Shown: in pieces, positions 11,701 to 26,600 of the stretch
Layout of the letters: every line of letters begins with the position of its first letter
Position numbering within the stretch: the stretch's first letter is position 1
DNA from: Petrosia ficiformis
Lineage: Eukaryota > Porifera > Demospongiae > Haplosclerida > Petrosiidae
Assembly: GCA_947044365.1 (NCBI GenBank)
Contig: OX345649.1
Location: 3,364,633-3,428,632, forward strand
Length of the DNA stretch: 64,000 nucleotides
Direction of reading: 5' to 3'
The notes under the pieces: generated by a model
What the model saw: only the letters and a program-made list of their open reading frames with translations
What the model was told of the DNA's origin: nothing
Database searches by the model: none
Made by a program: the position numbers and the translations under genes

Positions 11701-14700
11701 AGTGACATTAATTATGTAAGATCTAACAATTCCATTTTCATCCTCAGGTTGTAATGGATTCCAAGAAATATTCAATGTAGTTGAAGTAATGCCATTAGAT
11801 ATTACATTAGTTGGAGGTGAGATGGGAGCTATAATAAACAAACAAAAACAGTTAATATGCAATTATAATGTATCTGGTCCCTTGCTTACCGCTTTCAGGC
11901 ATTCTAAGAGTAACTGTGATGAATGGTCCATTTCCTATAGTCACTGCTGATACACTGCACTTGTAAGTATAAAATGGATGAAGATTTGGAATGGTTATAT
12001 ATGTTTCAATAACACTGAGTGTTGAGAAAACACCTGTTTCTAATTCAATAACTGTCAAATTATAATATTGTATAATTCCATTTGTTCCAGAAGGATCTGG
12101 TGGGTACCACTGTAACTGCAATGATGTAGGATCCAATGATGATGCATTAAGCTGCTCTGGTGGACTAGATGGAACTGAGCAAATGATATTATAATTAATT
12201 TTAAACCTGTCAAATTGTTAATTTATATACCATCTTGTAATGTAGTGATATTGTATGTCTGTGAGTATGGTCCTATTTCCACAGTAACAGCTGCTACTTT
12301 CACATAATATAAAGTGTAAGGGCTCAAAAGTGAAACATTAAGACTATTCTGTTGAGACTGAAAGAGAAAACTTTGTTCATTGTTAGCACTAAACACAAGA
12401 ACTGAGTATTCACGAATGATGCCATTCTGATCAGCTAAAGGTGGAGGAGTCCATGTAATGCTGACAGTAGTTGAGTTTGTTACTGAAAGCAAAACTGATT
12501 GTGGTGGTGACAATGGAGCTAAAGTCAAATTGAAAAAAAAAAACATCCAGTGAATTTAAATATAATACTAATTATTCCTTACCGGCTTCATCAGTAACAA
12601 TACTAATAGCTGTTGTGTAGGGTCCTTCTTCAACAGTGACAGCAACAATATGGCAGCGGTATATGTGATAGGGCTTCAAACCAGTCACAATGATTTGTGT
12701 CTGATTGGTAGATTCCTGAAAGAAATATCCAGTTGCTGATTCTGTCACATTCACACGATACTCCCTAATGATTCCATTATGCTCTTGGTGATCAGGGGGG
12801 TCCCACGTTATATGAATACTAGTGGAACTTAAAGCAATCCCACTAGCATGAAGAGGCGGGGTACCAGGAGCTGTATACAATATATTAATAACAATTTTCA
12901 GACTCAAATTTAGCATTTAATGTATAATAATTAATATACATTGATTAGTTTTTAGTTCTTTATTACCTGTTTCATCTGTTTGAATGAAGTACAAGTGACT
13001 GAATGGTCCTACACCAGTAGCAGTCTCTGCTGCTACTACACAAATATATGTAGTATATGGATCTAGTCCTGTTACAATGATATATGCTACTGTAGTGGTG
13101 TACTGCATAGTGTTCAATGTTTCTGTATGAGTCACATTGATAACATATTGAATAATATCTCCATTTTGTTGGTCAAGAGGTGGTGGATTCCATGACAGAA
13201 ACGCAGAATAAGGGGAAGTTGAGTTTCCAGTGACTTTCTCAGGAAAACCGCTTGGAACTGTGTGTAAGATAGAATTGAAAAGTATTTACTGAAAGTTAGA
13301 CATATATACATTTTAATTACCATCTTCAGGCATGGTGATACTGATTATTGTGCTGTATGGACCAGCAGCTACAGTAAAAGCAGTGACTGAGAAATGGTAA
13401 CTGAAAGAAGGAATGAGAAATGCTATTATGGCTACTGTATCCGTGAACACTTCTGTACGGTTTTCTCTGGTTTCCACTGTGTAGATGTTGACCCAATATT
13501 GTCTAATTATACCATTGTGATAATCCGGAGAAGGTGGATTCCACTGTATGGCTACAGTACTTGGGTCAATGGAATACCCACGTGTAATGACTGGAGGAGA
13601 GCTAGGTGCTGAACACAAAAGCATAAAAATACTACTTATTGATAATATTTATTATAATTTATTTACCATCTTCAGGTGTTGTAATTGAAAATGCAGATGT
13701 AAAAGGGCCTAGTCCAATGCTGGTTTCAGCAGCTACTACACAGGAATATGTGGTGAATGGACTCAAACCTGTAACATCTAAGAATTCATCACTCGTTGTG
13801 TAATTAAAATTGACTCCTGTTTCAAGAATCATCACATTCAGTAGATATGAGATAATTATGCCATTTTGTTGATCTGGTGGTGGAGGATTCCAGTAGAAAC
13901 TGATGGAGTAAGAAGAGATTGCAAGGCCGTTAAATTGCTCAGGAGATTCACTGGGTACTGTGAAAGTCAATCAATGAGAGTAAATAAAAATGCATGTGCA
14001 ATATAAGAGGCTAACCTTCTTCTGCTGTAGTAATGTTAACAGGAGTTGAGAATGGACCTAGACCTACTGTATATGCAGCTATTTTATATTCATATGTATA
14101 TGCAGGATGAAGTGATATCACAGATAGACTAGTAGTGTATGAAGTATATTGTAAGATATCACCACTCTCAATTTCTATAATTATGATCGTGTAGTATGTA
14201 ATAACACCATTTTGGTCATTGAAACCAGGTGGACTCCAGGTAATTGAAAATCTAGTGGATGTTACAGATGGTGTTAAAGAGGGAACTGGTGGAGCAGATG
14301 GAGCTACAAGAAAATTAAAATTGATAAAGTGAAGCAAACAATCAAACAAATACTTCATACCATCTTCAGGAGTGTTCAGTACAAACTGTGTACCAAAAGG
14401 ACCTGTTCCGACACCTGTTTGAGCAGCAATTATACAAATATATGTCCTGAATGGTTTAAGTGAAGTAACAATCAGATATGTGGTGTTAGAATAAAGCAGA
14501 AAAGTTTCATTTGTCTCCAGTACTGATACACTAATGATGTAACCAGTTATGACTCCATTTTGTTGATCAAATGCTGGTGGCTCCCAGGTTAGAATAGCAG
14601 AATAGGGAGATGTTGTAGTAGCATTAAACACTTGAGGTGAATTACTAGGAGCTGTATGAGAGTGTAAGAATTATAGTTATTGTGGAGAACATTATTACAC

Positions 14701-17700
14701 ACATTATGTAATATTTACCATCTTCTGGCATTTCAATGAATATCACATTAGAAGGGGGGCCATTAGCAATAGTTACAGCACTGATAGTGATGTTGTAGTG
14801 ATAACTAGCATGAAGATAGTTAATAATAATTGAAAGATTTTGAGATATCTCAACAAATACAGATCCAGTCTCAATCTCAACTATGATAATCTCATATTCT
14901 CTTATGATGCCATTCTGTTCACTCTGTGGAGGAGGGAGCCATGATAGTTCTATTTCATTAGGTCCAAAAATTAGTGCAGAATTTTCAGATGGTGGAGATG
15001 TAGGAGCTACATTAATGAAAGAGAAACATAGTGATGATTCCTTATCATTGATTTGATAGATAGGTCATACCATCTTCTGGCATTGTCAGTGTGAAACCAC
15101 TGCTAAAAGGACCTTGCTCAATTGTTACTGCAGCTATCTTGAAGGTATAAGTATAGTAGGCATGTAGAAAATCAAGATATATGTATGTATAATTAGAAGT
15201 AAATTCAAAAATTGTATTTGTGTCCACTTCAGTTATCAAAATGACATAGAATTGTATAATTCCATTCTGTCCTTCAATTGGTGGTGGATACCAGGTCAGA
15301 TTTAAGGAAGTGGAAGAATCATTGAAAAAGGTATTTGCAGGGTTTTGAGGTGTTGATGTGGGTGCTATATGTAAAGTGATTGAAAATTCAATAAAGAAAA
15401 TATCATTTTTTTACCTGCTTGAAGAGTATTAACTGTGATAGGTACATTGAATGGGTAAGTTGCATTTCCAATTACTCTCACTCTGCAGTTGTATGTATAG
15501 TGTGGATGAAGAGAAATTATATTAGCATGTGTCTCCACAGCATAGAGACTCCAGTCATGATTTGTTTCAATTTCATGAATTTCTACAATGTAGTGATATA
15601 TGACAATTCCAGACACCATTGGAGCATCCCATGAAAGATAGATCACTGTTGAACTTAATGCAACCCCCGTGAAGTTCACTACACTTACTATAATAAGAGA
15701 AATAACATCAACAATGAGTAAACATACTTGTATGAGATATTTTTGCTGTATAATAATTCATAGGATATTAATGAGACTTACTTCCAACAGTCTCAAGTGT
15801 AAATGAACTAGAATGAGTAACTGTTCCGTTCGGTAAAGTGTTTGATCCAGAACATTTATACATTCCTTCGTTACTGTTTGTCAGTGAAGTAATAGTTAGA
15901 ATGCTGATAGTTGTGCTGTTAACAATTGATTGAGTCACTTGAATGCCACCATTTGAGGAGAGAATGACATCATCTTTGTACCAGGTTATGGTAGGCTGTG
16001 GCTTCCCAACTGCATAGCAATTAACAGTCACAGTAGCGCCATAATATTCAGAAATTAATGACGGAAGCTGGGTTACAGTCACGGGTTCTGTACAATGGAA
16101 AGCATACTTGTTATAATTCTATTATGATAGGTATGACTATTTTCATGCAAAAAGGGCAACAAGATGGCAATCTGCTGGACATCAATATCAGAGAGTACAG
16201 TAGTACTTTCTATTTCTATATAATTAATAACATTAGTTTCTATGCAATTATTAATCTATTTATCTACATTACAAATTATATACTAAATTTAATGTGTATT
16301 TAAAATATGTGTCTCCAGCCCTTTTGAGGATCCATAATGTGAACATCATTTAAATTAGACTGAACCTCCCAAATATGTATTACTGATGAAAAGTTTGGAA
16401 TGAGAAAATAAGATATTCAATAAGATAGCCATAGAGGTGTGTGTATTCATGTATATATAGGAATGGCTTTATGACTACCAACACCTTCCAGATGACCAGA
16501 TAAGGCAAGGAATCGGACTCAACTGTTGAGTAGCAACCCCCGTCATTAACCCTTGCCTGCGTAAGGTTACTGTAATTATTTTTTTCTGTCTATGTGTTCC
16601 CAAACATGTCTGAAAACTAACAACATGGGGAGTTCGATTAAGGTACCAACAGACTTTAAATCACACAAGGATCAACAAAAATAAAAGTCATTTTCTAAAA
16701 CCTTTTAGTTCTGGCAATTTTTATAAATCAAGTTACCATCCCTTTCAGAAGAATTCTGATAGAAAAAGAATACATGGAAACACAACTTGTTTGAAGGCTA
16801 TTGCTGTCAAATCACTGCTTTAAATGAAGTACAATTGAAGAAGTGGTCAGTGGAAAAGTCTTGCGCTACGTCTGTGATGTGAAACTATGTTATAATGTGG
16901 TACATCAGCGAGGTGTTAATTATTTTCATAGTTAACGATAATTAGTTACCCGTAATTGGTTATCATGAAGTGCACAGTGCATACATCATGAAGTATCATA
17001 TATTTGCATATTAATAATAATTGACCAAACTGTTTATGAATAATTAATTTGGTAGCAAAAATGTTTGACATGCTTCGCATGCCATAGTGTGCCCTACCAT
17101 GCTTACTACTCTAGCTCGATGTTGTAGCAGTCACTACCACTGGGACAACTAGAGCTAACTACAATAAAATTACAGAAAACAAAAATAGAATAAAAGTTCA
17201 CATTACTACATCTCCTCCTGCATTGCATGTGTACCAATCAGAGGCCTACCAAGGATTTATGATGCACTCAATACCCTTGACTTAGTCAGTGCATAGTGGC
17301 AGGTAAAAATACTGCCTTTCATACCCCTTTAGAACTCTTCAGTTCAAAGTATAATGCCATTTGGCTTAACGAATACCCCTAGTACATTCCAGAGACTCAT
17401 GGAACTTGTTCTCTCAGGTATACATAACATGTTACCACAGCTTAGACAATATAATAATTTTTAGCAAGACAGTAGAAGACCATTTATTCTGTTTTAAAGC
17501 AGTCTTTGGAAGGTTATGAACGGAGGTATTGAGACAGATCCCAGTAAAACTTGAAACCTAGAAAAAAAATTGTCAAATTTTGGGACTCACTTTGTATTAT
17601 TGCAGATTCATAAAGCAGCAGCCCCTCTACACCATTTGACACCCCCCCCCCGAAAAAAATGAATGTGGTTTAGGAAATGTGAAGACTCCTTTAACACATT

Positions 17701-20700
17701 TAATATCAAAGCTTTTATCACCACCTGCCCTCTCATTCCCCAAATACTTCCAAGATAAGCAAACCTGCTCTTATGAGTCTTATCTGGAAGTGAAATGGAC
17801 AGGCTGTTTATATACAAACAATCCCATGCAAATTCTGAAAATGAATATCATTGACTGTGTTAATATTGCAAAATACTTATTACTTCATAAGTATTGATAA
17901 GAGATCCACATCATAATACCTCATGTTTGGCAGAGAGGCAAAATTGCCAATTTACTTGATATGTCACCATTATTTTCATCAACCAATCAATATGTTCCGA
18001 AATTGAAACAAACACTGAAGAATGAAGATATTCAAAGACACACAGACTCTCAACAGCAATGGCAAAAATTCTATTTTGATCACTCATTTTCTGGTACACC
18101 CTATAAAGTTGGTGATCTGCTTTGACTCCATTGCCCTCATGTGCCTCAGTCAATTATCATATTAAAATTGAGTGGACCAAGAAAAGAGTAGTCTGGAGCC
18201 ATATTTAACTATTTTATCCAGATTCACTCAAATGAAGACATATGTAATCTGGACTCTGATAAGGGATTATTCACCAAGTCCAAGTCCAAATGGTGTTGAA
18301 AATAAAGAATGGGAATATTTCATTACACCTTAGCAATTTGATGAGCCTGAAATTGCAAATCAAGATGTGACACATGCTGAAGTTGTCATACCTTCAAGGG
18401 GGAGCAATGTCACATTGTGAACAAACAAGATAATTATTATATTGAGAAAAAAAGAATCCCTATGAGTGCTTCCCAGTGACTATGTATCAATCATTGCTGA
18501 TGGCACTAGTGTCACTACTACCTTTCTGTGTTCTGTGAAATGGGGCCTGAGTAAGTAAGTGTAACTGCAGTCTGAGTACACAGATCACCGGCTTTGATGA
18601 AACTGAAGTACTCCTTCAAGATTCTAAAAAATGACTTTCTCATGTCTGAAACTTAACAACTAACTTTATAACGAAAAGGTTTTAGCAAAAGCCTAGCTCT
18701 TATTAATTTTGATCCTTGTATAACTTGAAGTCGGCCAGTAGCTCGTTTGAACCACCAATGTTTATAGTGTTTCCAGAAATTTGTGAACACACACACACAG
18801 ACAGACACACAATATGATTACAGTACCTCTGCTCCACCTATGCGGGCGAGGGTTAATTAGTCATTCAGAAGAAAACAATGAAAAAATAATAAAAAAACAT
18901 TTTCAATAAAAATGAAAGAAGATGTAGGGACATCAAAACTCGAAACATATGCAAACAAGGTTGAGATGGTACTGGTAGAGGAAGTTAACAGAACCAAAAT
19001 TAAATCAACCACCTATATATGTACCTACACCATTATAAAGCAAAAGACAAAGACATGTACTTATATAGCATTATATGGAAGTGGTTCAGTTATTCAATTT
19101 TGGGTTCTATGTTAACCTCCTGGGCAAGTACCATCCCAACCTTGTTTGCATAATTTTTAGGATTTTGATATCCCTATACATCTTTCATTTTTATTGAAAA
19201 TGTTTTTTTTAAATATTTTATTTATATAGCTTTGAGTTAAAAACACAAAATATCTCCAAGTTATAAGATTATTATGCCCATCTACTGCGACATGGTGACA
19301 TAGTTGAAGTCTCTACCAGGAACAGAGGCTATCTCCATTTCATATTACAATTACGTTTGTGTCGATTTGAAAAAGTAAAAGAGCTAAACTATTAGTACAA
19401 TAAGGAAATCACATCATTACAATACTTTCATTCTGAATCCTTGTTATTAGTAATGATAAAGGTCCTTGTCATAAAATTAATGTGAATGTGTCATACCTGC
19501 TTGCAGTGTCCTCACATTTAATGGATCACTAAATAGACCAGCAGCCACAGTAATGGCAGCAACATAGCATTGGTATAAATAAGAGGGATGTAGAGATGAC
19601 AAAGTGATGTTTGTATATGTAGTGTTGTATATATTAGTAGTGTTGGTATCCACTTCATATATCAAGACAGTATAACCAGTAATGATTCCATTAACATCAT
19701 CTTCCAATGGTGGCAACCAAGTTAATGTGAAACTTGTCAATGAAATTGCCTGGGCAGATACTTCACGAGGTGCAGAAGAAGGTGCTAGAATTGAGGAAGT
19801 ATATATAATTATTTGAGATACTGATAATATAAAATGTTATACAACATACAATCCTGGTTTGTTCTAAAATCAGTGTAGTTAGAAAAGGGACCAAATCCAT
19901 GGATTGTCCTCGATGCAAGAGCAAATGAATATTCTGTATGAGGCATAAGAGAAGACAAAGATATTGAGTTTGTATTGGATGAATAACTCCATCTGTTTTC
20001 AGAATCAACTTCTAGTAATGAGATGTTGTATCCAATAATGACACCATTCTGACTTGAGAGAGGTGGTGGAGACCAAACTAAAATAGCACTGGTTGAAGTG
20101 ATTGATGATGCAACAAGATTAGTAGGAGACTCAGAGGGAACTTTAAAAGGAAATAAAAAGATTGTATATATACATATGCAGTTTATTAATATAAAATACT
20201 AAATCTCACCATCTTCAGGCATTTGGAAAGTGTTTGCAGCTACAGGACCATTTCCAATTGTAACTGCCACAACATTGAATTCATACACATAAAAAGGATG
20301 TAGGTCTTCTATTGTGATGTAGAGGCCGGTGGTATTATAGTTAAAAGTAGTATTTGAAAACAGTTCTCCAATTAGTACCGAGTAGTATTTAATTACACCA
20401 TTTTGTTTGTCTTTTGGTGGTGGATTCCACTGTACAAATATTGAAGAAGAGCTAATGAAGGAAACTGACACATTTTGAGGTGGAGAACTTGGTACTATAT
20501 GAAAGAAAAAAAAGATGAAAGCAATCAAATTCAAACTACAAATAATTATTTACCATCTTGATTTGTTATAGCACTAATATGAGCACCTGGACCTGGACCT
20601 ACTGTATATGCTGCAACTGAGAACTGATACTCGTAATAAGGATGTAGATCAGTTATTGAGATGTTTGTGGTTACAACGTCTACTTCTGTAGAATTGTCTG

Positions 20701-23625
20701 TACTAACTTCATATACTGTGACTATATAGTACTGAATTACTCCATTTTGTTCATGAACTAATACAGGGTCCCATGACAAATATATGGTGGTTGAATTCAG
20801 TACAGTAGCTATTACATTTTGAGGGGACCCACTTGGAGCTGAAAAACAATAGATAATAGTTATAGTTAATCAGAGTATTTATTTCTTTAACTCACCATCT
20901 TGTGGAGTAGTAACTGAGTATTCAGAGGTAAATGGTCCAGGTGCTATTGTGACTGCTGCTACCATTACAGAATATGTATAGTATGGATGGACATCATTTA
21001 GTAGTAGAAAAGTGTTGTTTGTCTTATACTGGAATGTTTCCATTGTTTCAGTTATAGAAACATTCACTAAATACGATTGAATAATTCCATTAATATCAGT
21101 GGATAGAGGATTACTCCACAAAACACTCAATGTGTGAGAGCTGAAAGCTGTTACTGACACAGTAGTGGGTGAACTACTTGGAACTGAAAAACACAATTAT
21201 TTTCATGTTATCAAAATTATTGCAAATGTGTCATACCAGTTTGCAGTGTCTTGATAACTACTGGATCACTAAAGGGACCAGCAGCCACAGTAATGGCAGC
21301 AACATAACATTGGTATGAATAAAAGGGATGTAGAGATGACAAAGAGATATTTGCATATGTAGTATTGTATATATTAGTAGTGTTGGTATCCACTTCATAT
21401 ATCAAGACAGTATAACCAGTAATGATTCCATTAACATCATCTTCCAATGGTGGCAGCCAAGTTATTGTGAAACTTGTTGAGGAGATTGCCTGGGTAGAGA
21501 TTTCACGAGGTGCAGAATAAGATGCTAGAATTGAAAAAGAAGTATGTAATATTATTTGAGATAATGATAATGTAAACATTTATACGACATACCTTCTTGG
21601 TTTGTTCTGAAATCAGTGAAGTTAGAAAAGGGGCCAAATCCATGGATTGTCCTTGATGCAAGAGCAAATGAATAGTCTGTATAAGGCATGAGAGAAGACA
21701 AAGATATTGAGTTTATATTGGATGAATAAATCCATCTGTTTTCAGAATCAACTTCTAGTAATGAGATGTTGTATCCAGTAATGACACCATTCTGACTAGA
21801 GAGAGGTGGAGGAGACCAAACTAAAATAGCACTGGTTGAAGTGATTGATGATGCAACAAGATTAGTTGGAGCCTCAGAGGGAACTTTACAAGGAAATAAA
21901 TATACATATGTGGTTTATATTATGTCTTATTATACATACTATCTTCAAGCATTTGGAATGTTATGTTTATTTCTGGTCCAGATCCTATTGTTACAGCTCT
22001 GACACTGCATGTGTAAATATAGAATGGATGAAGATCCTGTATTGTGAGGATGGTATCTGTTGAAGTAAGCGTATTCTCAACATCTGTTGTTGTTAAAGTG
22101 ATTAAATAATGTTGTATGTCTCCGTTCTGTTGATGAAAGTCAGGAGGATTCCATTGTAGTACCACTGAGCTTGAGCTTGTGATATTCACTGTTAGATCAT
22201 TGGGTGGACCGCTAGGAACTATATATAATTATATATAAACGATTTTGTTTATTAATACAAAATTCAACACACCATCTTCCAATGTTTGTGTAGTTACAGA
22301 TGATGATGGTCCCAATCCTATAGTATAAGCTGCTACTGACAAAACATATTGATAATTAGGACGAAGGTTTGTCAGTGTTATGGTACTATGTATGACATTC
22401 TGATGTTGCTGAATGGTAGTATTTGTATCAGTTTCATATATTGTGATTGTATATGATTGAATGAGTCCATTCTGTTGATGAATCAATGGAGGAGACCAAG
22501 AGAGATAAATCTTGGTTGAGCTTATCACAACACTGGATACATTTTGTGGAGGACCACTGGGAGCTAAAATAAAAACATAAAATTAAATATAAATATTCTT
22601 AGAACTAACAGTCTGCAGGAGTTTGAACTGTATATCCCATTGATAGTGGACCAGGTGATACTGTAACTGCAGCTACAAGTACAGTATATGTATAATATGG
22701 ATGTAGTTCAGTTATCAATAAACTTGTTTCTGAAGTTTGATAGTCATACTGCTCTGACACTTCAGACACATCTACTCTAATATAATAATAGTCTATAATT
22801 CCATTGATATGTTCTTCTGGTGGAGGGCTCCAGGTAGCATTCAAAGTGGTTGAATCAACACTTACTACTGAAAGTGAAGATGGTGCTGCACTAGGAGCTA
22901 TAAATTAGATAATAGAAAACAGGATAAATCAAATATAATTTATCTTACCAGCTTCATCTGTTTGAACATATATCACAGAACTGTATGGTCCAATGTCTAT
23001 AGTGACAGCTGCAACTGAACACTCGTAAATGTAATAAGGATGAAGGGAACCAATGGTTATTGTAGTTTCTGTTGTGTTATAAATTGTAACAATATTAGTA
23101 TTTGTTTCTCTCAGTTTTACAATGTAGCTTCTAATTATTCCATTGTGGTTGTTGGACAGTGGAGGTAACCAATAAAGATTCAATGTAGTTGAAGTAATGT
23201 CACTGAATGATAACGTTTCAGGAGCAGAAGAAGGAGCTAAACATGAGAATAATTCACAATTCTTTTGCATTATAACTGAATCTATACTAACCAGCTTCAT
23301 CAGTTTCAAAGTACAAATAAGTTGTGAAAGGACCCATCCCTACTGAGGTGTATGCAGCTACAGCACATCGATAAATTGTAAAAGGCTTCAACATTCCCAC
23401 TGTTATCTGAGTAGAGGTAGTGAAGAAAGACATCTGCTCTCCAGTGACAGTGTTTATTAGAGAAACATTATATCCAGTAATGATTCCATTTTGTTCTGAT
23501 AGAGGAGGTGGATTCCATTCTAATAACACTCCAGTTGAATTATCAACTGTAATACTAAAGTCAGTAGGAGAGCTTGATGGTACTATATAAAACAATTATT
23601 ATTATAAAATATAATAATAAATATA

Positions 23626-23660
<35 letters not shown>

Positions 23661-26600
23661 AAATAGCATTTAAAGAGGCTGTATGGTTCAGTATATCGAA
23701 ACTGAAAAAGCATAGGAACAAGATTGGGAAGGTACGTTAACAAAACAATTAAACACCACTTCCACATAACAACCCTACATCAGTATTGCTTTCTTCTATT
23801 ATGTTGTTAAGGTAAATTTGTATTCAATCTGTGCTAAAACTGCTTTGATAGCACCTGAAATGTAGAAATGTATTTTTGTGGAAAAGATATTATTATGAGA
23901 TACTACATCAACAGTTCTCTACTTTAAAGATCATTTCTGACCATATAGAAAATGTTGTTAGTAATAAAAATATTCGATATCAACATTGATGTATCTATCA
24001 AGACTTATCTGTATGTGTTAGCAGCTAATCATTTGCAATTGAAATGTGTGGGTGGGCATTTTTCCCTGGGCCATCCTTACATAGAGAGAACTACCGTACT
24101 CTCTGACAATTATTATTATTATTATTATTATTATTATTTATTAAGTATCCTAATTATTTTACCACCCCTTGCAGTGTATTGAGAGTTTAATACAAATCGA
24201 AGATACTTGGAGCCAATTAAGGTAGAGAGTACACAAAGGACTTGTTTTATCAAGATGTTTATTAGCACAGAGTGCCCACATAAAAACACACATGCAGTAA
24301 AGGATGCATGCTATATGTGTTTTATTGTTTATACATAGCCAAATTTTTATTTGAATCTAAACTGAAATTTTATGTACAGTTGTTACTATCATAAAAAAAC
24401 ACTTGAACTTACCATCTTCGTTAGTTTTGTATGATGTTATAATTGAGAATGGTCCTAGTTCAACAGTGAATGCTGCTATTGATACCATATAGGTATAGTA
24501 TGGATGTAAATCATTTAGAAATGCACTGTTAGTATATGCGGTAACTTCAAAATCGAGTCCATCATCAGCTACAGTGACATTAATTATGTAAGATCTAACA
24601 ATCCCATTTTTATCCTCAGGTTGTAATGGATTCCAAGAAATATTCAATGTAGTTGAAGTAATGCCATTAGATATTACATTAGTTGGAGGTGAGATGGGAG
24701 CTATAGTAAACAAAAACCAGTTAATATACAATTATAATGTATCTGGTCCCTTGCTTACCACTTTCAGGCATTCTAAGAGTAACTGTGATGAATGGTCCAT
24801 TTCCTATAGTCACTGCTGATACACTGCACTTGTAAGTATAGAATGGATGAAGATTTGGAATGGTTATATATGTTTCAATAACACTGAGTGTTGAGAAAAC
24901 ACCTGTTTCTAATTCAATAACTGTCAAATTATAATATTGTATAATTCCATTTGTTCCAGAAGGATCTGGTGGGTACCACTGTAAGTGTAATGATGTAGGA
25001 TCCAATGATGATGCATTAAGCTGCTCTGGTGGACTAGATGGAACTGAGCAAATAATGACATTATAATTAATTTTAAACCTGTCAAATTATTGTTAATTTA
25101 TATACCATCTTGTAATGTAGTGATATTGTATGTCTGTGAGTATGGTCCTATTTCCACAGTAACTGCTGCTACTTTCACATAATATAAAGTGTAAGGGCTC
25201 AGAAGTGAAACATTAAGACTATTCTGTTGAGACTGAAAGGAAAAGCTTTGTTCATTGTTAGCACTAAATACAAGAACTGAGTATTCACGAATGATGCCAT
25301 TCTGATCAGCTAAAGGTGGAGGAGACCATGTGATGCTAACAGTAGTTGAGTTTGTTACTGAAACTGAAACTGATTGTGGTGATGACGATGGAACTAAAAA
25401 GACAGATAATTGATCAATTTAACATTTTTATAAACTACTTACTAGCTTCTTTAGTAACAATACTAATAGTTGTTGTGTAAGGTCCTTCTTCAACAGTGAC
25501 AGCAACAATATGGCAGTGGTATATGCTATAAGGTTTCAAACCAGTCACAATGATTTGTGTCTGGTTGGTAGACTCCTGAAAGAAATATCCAGTTGCTGAT
25601 TCTGTCACATTCACACGATACTCCCTAATGATTCCATTATGCTCTTGGGGATCAGGGGGGTCCCATGTTATATGAATGCTAGTGGAACTTAAAGCAATCC
25701 CACTAGCATGAAGAGGCGGGGTACCAGGAGCTGTATACAGTGATCAAACATATATTAATAACAATTTTCAGACTCAAATTTAGTATGTAATGTATAACAA
25801 TTATTATACATTGATAAGTATTTAGTTGTTTATTACCTGTTTCATCTGTTTGAATGAAGTACAAGTGACTGAATGGTCCTACACCCACTGCGGTCTCTGC
25901 TGCTACTACACAAATATATGTAGTATATGGATCTAGTCCTGTTATAGTGATATATGCTACTGTAGTGGTGTACTGCATAGTGTTCAATGTGTCTGTATGA
26001 GTCACATTGATAACATATTGAATAATATCTCCATTTTGTTGGTCAAGAGGTGGTGGATTCCATGACAGAAACGCAGAATAAGGGGAAGTCGAGTTCCCAC
26101 TGACTTTCTCAGGAAAACCACTTGGAACTGTGTGTAAGACAGAATTGAAAGGTATTGACTGAGAGTTAGACATATATACATTTTAATTACCATCTTCAGG
26201 CATGGTGATACTGATTATTGTGCTGTATGGACCAGCAGCTACAGTGAAAGCAGTGACTGAGAAATGGTAACTGAAAGAAGGAATGAGAAATGCTATTGTG
26301 GCTACTGTATCCGTAAACACTTCTGTACGGTTTTCTCTTGTTTCCACTGTGTAGATGTTGACCCAATATTGTCTAATTATACCATTGTGGTAATCCGGAG
26401 AAGGTGGATCCCACTGTATGGCTACAGTACTTGGGTCAATAAAATACCCACGTGTAATGACTGGATAAGAGCTAGGTGCTGAATACAAAAGCATAAAGAT
26501 ACTACTCATTGATAATATTTATTATAATTTATTTACCATCTTCAGGTGTTGTAATTGAAAATGCAGATGTAAAAGGGCCTAGTCCAATGCTGGTTTCAGC

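Larger units (their letters stand above)
16088..19496. other. Junction intron between superunits B and C
   Basis: A 3.4-kb intron joining FN3 B24 to Ig C0. It contains a Gypsy relic (17,220-18,408), a dispersed repeat (18,440-18,680), 'gcgggcgagggttaat' repeat DNA near 18,840 (also 45,385) and a foldback element (18,905-19,205). Its 5' end (19,190-19,475) is homologous to the 5' part of the intron after exon 3 (38,830-38,985). The phase-1 donor and acceptor fit each other. Confidence 0.7.

Noticed and set aside
13394..13612. Plus-strand reading frames opposite FN3 exons (also 3,719-3,904, 9,041-9,238, 21,866-22,063, 26,264-26,482, 31,483-31,680, 35,981-36,199).
   Set aside because: They recur because the FN3 exons beneath them recur; they have no domain of their own and cross the splice sites.
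17608..18153. Minus-strand frames at 17,608-17,817 and 17,911-18,153 as genes.
   Set aside because: They are antisense to the degenerate Gypsy element, whose recognisable motifs are on the plus strand.
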